From Proteobacteria bacterium UBA6921 (GTDB lineage Bacteria; Pseudomonadota; Gammaproteobacteria; SG8-11): DNA of 9,117 nucleotides. A program made the position numbers and the translations under genes. The notes under the pieces were generated by a model. It had not been told where the DNA came from, ran no database searches, and saw nothing but the letters and a program-made list of their open reading frames with translations. Where the stretch lies: NCBI GenBank assembly GCA_002450895.1, contig DKAR01000034.1, forward strand, positions 40,319 through 49,435. Direction: 5' to 3'. Shown here one piece after another: positions 5,309 through 9,117 of the stretch. The stretch's first letter is position 1. Every line of letters begins with the position of its first letter.

Positions 5309-6771
5309 GCGGTTCTCCTTTTCGCGTAGGCGATTTGCCGCGATTTGATCCAGGACAGCGTTACGCCACTCGGTTCAACCGGCAAACAATCGCGATAAGA
5401 GTTCGGCCATACGCCGGTCTTTTTTCGATACATATTTGCGGCCCAACCGTCTTTGTATCCACGCTGGCTTTGGTATCCGAGCAATTCGGAGTAAAAAGAT
5501 CGCTTCTCTGCCGGCGACAATTCCTTGTTTGCTTTTCTCTGCGCGCGTGTCTGGTCGATCGCAACCAACTCTCCAGGCGCTTCGACAATGATGTTTTTCT
5601 TTTCAGGCGCAAAACCACATCGAGGGCATTTGTGAACGCGCGGCGGCTTCATGTACGCGCATGATGGGCAGGGGTGCGGAAGTTTTTCTTCAGGTTCACG
5701 CGGCTTCTGTTTGCGCTTCAATCCCATATCGAGATGCTGCGGAAGCTCGTCGTACAAGAACCCGTGGCGTTCCGTGTTCCCTGCGTGGTCGAGGATCAAG
5801 GCGTTCTCTTTCCCGTCAGATGTGCGAAGTACGCGCCCACCCTGCTGGATGTAGACCATTAACGATTTTGTCGCGCGCGCCAGGATCGCGCATGACACCT
5901 GCGGAACGTCCCAACCTTTCGAGAAAAGATCGACAGCGGAGAGAATACGTAAATCTCCACGTTTGAAAGCGTCGGTTTTAAGTTTTCTCTCGGTCGGACT
6001 TGAGTACGCATCAAGGTGTGCGGCGGGAATCCCTTCGTTATTGAAACGTTCAACTATCGCTTTGCTGTGCGCGATATTGACTGAGAAACAAATTGTCAAT
6101 CTGTTCTGCGCGAGTTTCTTCCAAGTCTGAACAATGTCGGCAATGAGTTGTGGTTTGTTGGATCTGTCTGCGAGCGCGTTTTCATCATAATCACCCTTTA
6201 CGACAGGTACTCCTTCCAGGTCAGGTTTACTAGGACCGAACGTGTAAGGCTTTACCAGAAAGCCCCGCTGAATCAGTTCGCGTGTCGTCGCTCCGACAAC
6301 CAACGAATCGAAATACTTTCCAAGACCGCGCGCGAAAGGAGTTGCGGACAGACCAATAAACCGAACCGCGGAATACTCCGTCATCATTTTCTTGTGCGCT
6401 TCATGCAATACATGCCCCTCATCGATGATGGCGAGGCTGAATTCAGGTAAATGCTTCCGGCGCGCTAACGTTTGAATCGAACACACCTGAACCATTTCAT
6501 GCGGACGCCAGCGCCAGTGTTGGCCTTGGATAACCCCGTGCGGGATTCCCTCTTCATCCAGGCGCGCGCTTGTTTGGTCGATTAGAGAAATCTGGTCACA
6601 GATGAAAATGGAACGTGTTTTTTTCTCCACAGCGCAACGGATCATTTCGGATGCAATCGCTGTTTTCCCGCTGCCTGTAGGGAGCTGGAGCATTGGTGTT
6701 CGCTTGCCGGCGCGAAATTGATCCCGTAATGAATCAATCGCCTGAAGTTGGTAGTCGCGCAGTTCGATCAT
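5305..6771 (-). CDS. SF2 DEAD/H-type DNA helicase with zinc ribbon
   Basis: A 488-aa superfamily 2 helicase. RecA-like domain 1 has the N-terminal Q-like segment ELRDYQLQAI, Walker A PTGSGKT (31-37), motif II DEGH (117-120) and motif III SAT (142-144). Domain 2 has SKGWDVPQV (284-292) and motif VI QQGGRVLR (309-316). After it comes a zinc ribbon CPSC/CPRC (C368, C371, C382, C385), then a C-terminal segment RGYKDGWAANMYRKKTG with VWPNSY, which recurs in phage helicases of this type. It would use ATP to unwind or remodel DNA at phage forks, probably serving the adjacent primase, which has no helicase domain. Motif II ends in Gly-His (DEGH) rather than DEAH or DECH. The start overlaps the primase stop as ATGA. 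The helicase call is firm; role at the fork is inferred. Confidence 0.94.
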   Translation of the reverse strand: MIELRDYQLQAIDSLRDQFRAGKRTPMLQLPTGSGKTAIASEMIRCAVEKKTRSIFICDQISLIDQTSARLDEEGIPHGVIQGQHWRWRPHEMVQVCSIQTLARRKHLPEFSLAIIDEGHVLHEAHKKMMTEYSAVRFIGLSATPFARGLGKYFDSLVVGATTRELIQRGFLVKPYTFGPSKPDLEGVPVVKGDYDENALADRSNKPQLIADIVQTWKKLAQNRLTICFSVNIAHSKAIVERFNNEGIPAAHLDAYSSPTERKLKTDAFKRGDLRILSAVDLFSKGWDVPQVSCAILARATKSLMVYIQQGGRVLRTSDGKENALILDHAGNTERHGFLYDELPQHLDMGLKRKQKPREPEEKLPHPCPSCAYMKPPRVHKCPRCGFAPEKKNIIVEAPGELVAIDQTRAQRKANKELSPAEKRSFYSELLGYQSQRGYKDGWAANMYRKKTGVWPNSYRDCLPVEPSGVTLSWIKSRQIAYAKRRTA

Positions 6772-7703
6772 CGGAAGTCACCGATTGCAATGAGGTCGTC
6801 GAGGAAATCACCGTCAACAGTCTTTGCGACGACAACGTCACAAACGATGTTCTTGGTGTTGGTTAATCGCTTCGCCAGCGCGTAGGCGGCTTGCTGCCCG
6901 GTGAACGAACTATCGTTGTCACAGAAAATCGTGACGTGCTCGACGCCTGATGGAGGAACGAAAGTTTCCAATCCGTTTGCCGACACCGTCGCCCAAACCG
7001 GGAGACCGGACAGTTCATGTGCCGCGATAGCGGTCTCAATCCCTTCTGCCAATCCAATGTGTGGTGCTTGCTTGAACAAACGAATAGCGCCACCAGCGAT
7101 CGGGCGGATCGGCGGCAGTATTTTTTTCGCCTTGGGAACTTCCGCTTTTTTGCCGTCTTTTGAGAGGTACGTGACGTGATACGTCAACGCTTCCCCTGTG
7201 TGATCCCGGATGACGGCGAGCATCGCAGGGAATGTGCCGATCTTTTCCTTGCCGTCGAAATAACCGAGACCAGGGTGAAATGACAGGGCGGCAGGAATGG
7301 CCTTCAGACCGCGCAGGTTGAGATATGAGCGCACCAAATTTTCACCCGTCGCAGAGACCGCACTCTTGGCGATCATTCTCAGGCGGGGCAGGGGATTCGT
7401 TTCCTGCTTGAATTTTACCGGCTCAATCGAACCAACAAGGCGTCGCACACAATCGGCAGCTTGTTTGAACGTCCAGCCGTTGAGTTTCATCAACAACTCA
7501 AAACCGTCGCCGGATCCACACTGGTTACAGATGAACCGGCCTTCGTCTTTGTAATTCGTGAAGCGGAAACGATCTTTCCCAGCGTGGCAGATCGGGCAGG
7601 GACCATGCTTGCCCGTCAGGAGGGTATCAGGCACACCGAGCGCGGCGAGAATTCCCGGCCAGCGTCCGCGTGCTGCGTTGGTGACGTCGTCGATTGCGTT
7701 CAT
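6768..7703 (-). CDS. P4-alpha-type DNA primase (zinc finger plus TOPRIM)
   Basis: A 311-aa primase. A zinc-binding N-terminus has CPIC (C36, C39) and CNQC (C59, C62) flanking GKDRFRFTNYKDEGRFI, followed by GSGDGFELLMKLNGWTFKQA. This is the primase zinc-finger pattern of phage P4 alpha and its relatives. A TOPRIM domain covers about residues 210-300, with the acidic AEGIETA (Glu220) and CDND (Asp262, Asp264) metal-binding motifs. It would synthesise RNA primers on the phage template. P4 alpha itself carries a C-terminal helicase/origin-binding part; this protein stops after TOPRIM, and the next gene is a separate SF2 helicase. AAGAGG (7716-7711) sits seven bases before the ATG, which overlaps the DUF1376 stop as ATGA. 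Confidence 0.93.
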   Translation of the reverse strand: MNAIDDVTNAARGRWPGILAALGVPDTLLTGKHGPCPICHAGKDRFRFTNYKDEGRFICNQCGSGDGFELLMKLNGWTFKQAADCVRRLVGSIEPVKFKQETNPLPRLRMIAKSAVSATGENLVRSYLNLRGLKAIPAALSFHPGLGYFDGKEKIGTFPAMLAVIRDHTGEALTYHVTYLSKDGKKAEVPKAKKILPPIRPIAGGAIRLFKQAPHIGLAEGIETAIAAHELSGLPVWATVSANGLETFVPPSGVEHVTIFCDNDSSFTGQQAAYALAKRLTNTKNIVCDVVVAKTVDGDFLDDLIAIGDFR

Positions 7704-8200
7704 CGACGCGCCTCTTGTGTATCAATACTACAGTTAGTTAATACAACATCCTTATCCTGACAGGCATTCTTTTTACTGGTTAATGGTTCTTGGTTAGGTG
7801 GCGGTTCGTTCACGTCTCGTGATTCGTTGTGCCCTTTTAAAGACGCAACGTAGACGTTACGTACACGCTTCGTTGTTGTGTTCTTACGATTCGTTTCTCT
7901 TTCAATAGCGATTCGTTTGTTCGTTTCTGACTTCTCTCGGTATTCGGAAATCTCTTCCTGAATACGTCGTTGAATGTAGATTCCGTCCTCAAGAATGAAG
8001 AACTTACGCAACACAAACTCGACTGCTTCGACTTCTGCGGTTGTGGACGCCCAAGTCCACTCGATTGCCTGTTCGAGCGTGGGGAATTGTTCACGGTCGT
8101 AGCACGAATCGATCAAAAGTGTGTACGCTCCGTGCTGAAGCATGGATAGCCTTCCAGCCTTCTTCGCGTAGTCGCCGAGGTTGCGTTTGTAGTAATGCAT
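7700..8200 (-). CDS. DUF1376 (YdaU-like) replication-associated protein
   Basis: A 166-aa protein. Residues 2-85 match the DUF1376 pattern: YYKRNLGDYAKKAGRLSMLQ, then HGAYTLLIDSCYDREQFP, TLEQAIEW and a short helix ending EDGIYIQRRI. This N-terminal domain is thought to be a winged-helix DNA-binding unit, found where lambdoid phages keep their replication initiator, so origin binding is a reasonable inference. Residues 90-166 are polar and low in complexity (ETNRKNTTTKRVRN, NEPPPNQEPL) and look disordered. The matching DNA carries repeated CGATTCGTTT-like blocks. The start overlaps the previous stop (TAATG), with GGAG (8212-8209) eight bases upstream. It is shorter than many family members. 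Confidence 0.88.
   Translation of the reverse strand: MHYYKRNLGDYAKKAGRLSMLQHGAYTLLIDSCYDREQFPTLEQAIEWTWASTTAEVEAVEFVLRKFFILEDGIYIQRRIQEEISEYREKSETNKRIAIERETNRKNTTTKRVRNVYVASLKGHNESRDVNEPPPNQEPLTSKKNACQDKDVVLTNCSIDTQEARR
7821..7916. repeat. short direct repeats (GATTCGT) inside the DUF1376 gene
   Basis: Plus-strand GATTCGT occurs at 7821-7827, 7888-7894 and 7910-7916. The last two extend to a 10-base CGATTCGTTT at 7887-7896 and 7909-7918, 22 bases apart (about two helical turns). The palindrome AACGT-AG-ACGTT lies between, at 7847-7858. Other GATTCGT copies lie at 7394-7400 and 8472-8478. These lie in the part of the gene encoding a low-complexity tail. They may be iterons of an embedded origin, or simply the result of biased Asn/Arg/Glu codons. 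Confidence 0.4.
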
Positions 8201-8439
8201 TAGGCGAACTCCAGCTTCCTAAGCTCGACTGGTGATTCGACGCGATAACCCATCAGACGGAGGGCGGAAATGCGCGCAGTGAACAACCCTGGCAGGTGGA
8301 CGTTCAGATCCACCTTGGTGAATTTTTCCAAGTCATAGATGCATGGAATTCCGTTGACGTAGACGTACTGTTCCTTGCTCCAAGGAATTGAGCGCGCGCG
8401 ATCTTGTTTTTGCTTTCTGATTTCATGCTGAAGTGTCAT
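8200..8439 (-). CDS. hypothetical 79-aa protein
   Basis: Starts MTLQHEIRKQKQDRARSIPW at ATG 8439-8437 with AAAGGAG upstream (8454-8448, eight bases from GGAG to ATG). The first 20 residues are highly basic and helical. Then comes EQYVYVNGIPCIYDLEKFTK and a segment LFTARISALRLMGYRVESPV that could form a small alpha/beta unit. No membrane segment or catalytic motif is visible. Its stop shares a base with the DUF1376 start (TAATG), so the two are probably coupled, and it is the first gene after the regulatory leader. I do not recognise the family; DNA binding would fit the N-terminal charge but is a guess. Confidence 0.75.
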   Translation of the reverse strand: MTLQHEIRKQKQDRARSIPWSKEQYVYVNGIPCIYDLEKFTKVDLNVHLPGLFTARISALRLMGYRVESPVELRKLEFA

Positions 8440-8448
8440 GTATCGGAC

Positions 8449-8463
8449 TCCTTTGGCAAAGGA
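8449..8463 (-). promoter_or_regulatory. stem-loop covering the ribosome site of the 8439 gene
   Basis: On the minus strand TCCTTT, loop GCC, AAAGGA form a six-base-pair stem with a three-base loop. The 3' arm is the Shine-Dalgarno sequence AAAGGAG of the gene starting at 8439. If it forms in the mRNA it would hide most of the ribosome site, suggesting translation control or dependence on another factor. The complementarity is seen directly; the regulatory role is inferred. Confidence 0.45.
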
Positions 8464-8550
8464 AATGTGATGATTCGTTTTGCCGCATCCTGAAGTTGCT
8501 CATGCAACAGTCGAGATGAGACATCCTCAGAGGTCTCCGATCCTTCAGCT

Positions 8551-8571
8551 AAAGTCCCTAATAGGGACTTT
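8551..8571. promoter_or_regulatory. perfect 21-base palindrome, candidate operator
   Basis: The arms AAAGTCCCTA (8551-8560) and TAGGGACTTT (8562-8571) are exact reverse complements around a single central base. It lies in the leader between the ribbon-helix-helix gene and the replication genes. Ten-base arms with a one-base centre fit a dimer-binding operator for one of the two regulators upstream. It could instead form a hairpin, but the minus strand after it (AGCTGAAGG) lacks the U-run of a rho-independent terminator. On the plus strand it is followed only by TCATG. Confidence 0.55.
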
Positions 8572-8593
8572 TCATGTAAAAAAATTTGAATTG

Positions 8594-8800
8594 TTATTTC
8601 ATTTTCCACATTAGTCCCGATACGGCCCTTCCCGCTGACATTGCTTCTTGGTTAGCCTGTTGTTGTTGTTTTAGAGCAAAGCGTATAAAGGCTCGCGCAA
8701 GGACCGCAGGCTTTACATCAATCGTTGCGGCGAGCTGTTTTAGAAACTTGTCATCCTCTTCCGTGAGACGAACCTTTACTTCGCAAATGTGCCCATTCAT
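8594..8800 (-). CDS. ribbon-helix-helix (CopG/Arc-like) regulator candidate
   Basis: A 68-aa protein starting MNGHICEVKVRLTEEDDKFL. The strand CEVKVRL (6-12) followed by helix TEEDDKFLKQLAATID, a turn VKP, and a second helix AVLARAFIRFALKQQQQ fits the ribbon-helix-helix fold. In that fold two strands pair into the DNA-contacting ribbon of a dimer. The C-terminal 20 residues (SAGRAVSGLMWKMK) are outside the fold. GGAGA (8809-8805) sits four bases before the ATG. Placed between a Cro-like gene and the replication genes, beside a palindromic site, it is a plausible early regulator. No toxin partner is seen beside it, so an antitoxin role is not supported. Family call moderate. Confidence 0.78.
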   Translation of the reverse strand: MNGHICEVKVRLTEEDDKFLKQLAATIDVKPAVLARAFIRFALKQQQQANQEAMSAGRAVSGLMWKMK

Positions 8801-8819
8801 AAAATCTCCATTGCTTGAT

Positions 8820-8847
8820 AAACACGGCGCTTCCGTGCGGCGTGTTT
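8820..8847. repeat. imperfect hairpin between the two regulators
   Basis: AAACACG (8820-8826) pairs with CGTGTTT (8841-8847); after one mismatch CGC (8828-8830) pairs with GCG (8837-8839) around a six-base loop. It begins 14 bases after the stop of the Cro-like gene. On the minus strand the stem ends GTTTATC with no real U-run, so if it terminates or slows transcription it does so weakly. It may instead affect mRNA stability. Confidence 0.4.
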
Positions 8848-8861
8848 GTTGGTTTGCTCAA

Positions 8862-9110
8862 CTACAGAACGCTTTTTGGGTAAACGACTGGATGCAGGTC
8901 GTTGAGAGAAACGCCCGTGACCCGATGAATCGGGATCGCCCAATGCGCGGCCATTCCCTTGCGAAGCAAGTCCGAAATTGTTTGCTGGGTCACTTTTCGC
9001 TTCATGATGATCGTGAGTTGAAGCGCCAGCGTTTCCTGAGTGCCGGAGTGCTTAATGGCTTTGCGTATCGCTTTGCGTTGCCGCTTGCGTTGATTGGTAG
9101 TGAGCTTCAT
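8862..9110 (-). CDS. YdaS/Cro-like helix-turn-helix regulator
   Basis: An 82-aa basic protein starting MKLTTNQRKRQRKAIRKAIK. Residues about 13-75 fit the YdaS/Cro-like pattern: AIRKAIKHSGTQETLALQL, then the recognition-helix region KVTQQTISDLLRKGMAAHW, then AIPIHRVTGVSLNDLHPV, a typical ending for phage Cro-like proteins that read 'tGV....LhP'. Such proteins bind operators upstream of the early operon and switch repressor and early promoters. Only seven bases precede the ATG here, so the ribosome site, promoter and any upstream start are outside the window and a longer N-terminus cannot be excluded. As the first gene of the minus-strand block it would be a natural early controller. Family call good; targets unknown. 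Confidence 0.82.
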   Translation of the reverse strand: MKLTTNQRKRQRKAIRKAIKHSGTQETLALQLTIIMKRKVTQQTISDLLRKGMAAHWAIPIHRVTGVSLNDLHPVVYPKSVL

Positions 9111-9117
9111 CGGGTGA

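Larger units (their letters stand above)
8440..8593. other. 154-base non-coding leader with regulatory structure
   Basis: This is the longest gap without a gene. Besides the palindrome and the ribosome-site stem annotated here, it contains GTTGC-TCAT-GCAAC (8495-8508) as a small inverted repeat and a T7 run on the minus strand (near 8577-8583). No convincing -35/-10 pair with normal spacing was found on the minus strand. A 26-codon frame (from the ATG near 8503) overlaps the downstream start and lacks its own ribosome site. Other than these I see nothing. Confidence 0.6.

Noticed and set aside
8426..8503. 26-codon upstream frame as a leader peptide
   Set aside because: No ribosome site, and it overlaps the 8439 gene without any attenuator-like codon run.
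8551..8583. Rho-independent terminator at the 21-base palindrome
   Set aside because: On the transcribed (minus) strand no U-run follows the stem; the T7 run comes before it. An operator fits better.
8594..9110. Toxin-antitoxin pair from the two regulators
   Set aside because: Both proteins look like DNA-binding regulators; no toxin-like partner is visible in the window.

Overview
The window is a stretch of the early (DNA-replication and nucleotide-metabolism) region of a tailed phage or prophage. Every gene I can support lies on the minus strand, so transcription runs from base 9117 towards base 1. I count 20 protein genes packed into one polycistronic block: most junctions overlap by 1-11 bases (ATGA, GTGA, TAATG or TGATG junctions) and the longest non-coding gap is about 150 bases. 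No tRNA, rRNA, CRISPR array, insertion sequence or structural/packaging gene was seen. The likely host is a proteobacterium. The SSB closely resembles the E. coli type (RGVNKVILVGNLG start, DDDIPF tail), and YdaS-like and DUF1376 genes are typical of proteobacterial prophages. Base composition is roughly balanced. The host assignment is inference.

Layout in order of transcription. (1) 9110-8440, control end: a YdaS/Cro-like helix-turn-helix protein, an imperfect hairpin, a ribbon-helix-helix protein, then a leader of about 150 bases with a perfect 21-base palindrome and a small stem that covers a Shine-Dalgarno sequence. (2) 8439-5305, replication module: a hypothetical 79-aa protein, a DUF1376 protein, a P4-alpha-type zinc-finger/TOPRIM primase without its own helicase domain, and an SF2 DEAD/H-type helicase with a C-terminal zinc ribbon. 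(3) 5308-2775, single-strand binding and dNTP module: a small hypothetical protein, SSB, another small protein, trimeric dUTPase, a 55-aa basic protein, flavin-dependent thymidylate synthase ThyX, and a dATP/dGTP-diphosphohydrolase-like (DUF5664) protein. (4) 2782-1, accessory and recombination end: a coiled-coil protein, a 49-aa basic protein, a protein with a clear twin-arginine signal, an HNH-type nuclease candidate, two small conserved-looking phage proteins, a two-helix membrane protein, and the start of a RuvC-like resolvase that runs off the left edge.

Together the genes could prime and unwind phage DNA, coat single strands, channel dUTP to dUMP to dTMP, adjust purine dNTP pools and resolve recombination intermediates. 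No DNA polymerase lies in the window. The least explained parts are the regulatory leader at 8440-8593, repeats inside the DUF1376 gene that could form an embedded origin, and the Tat-signal protein.
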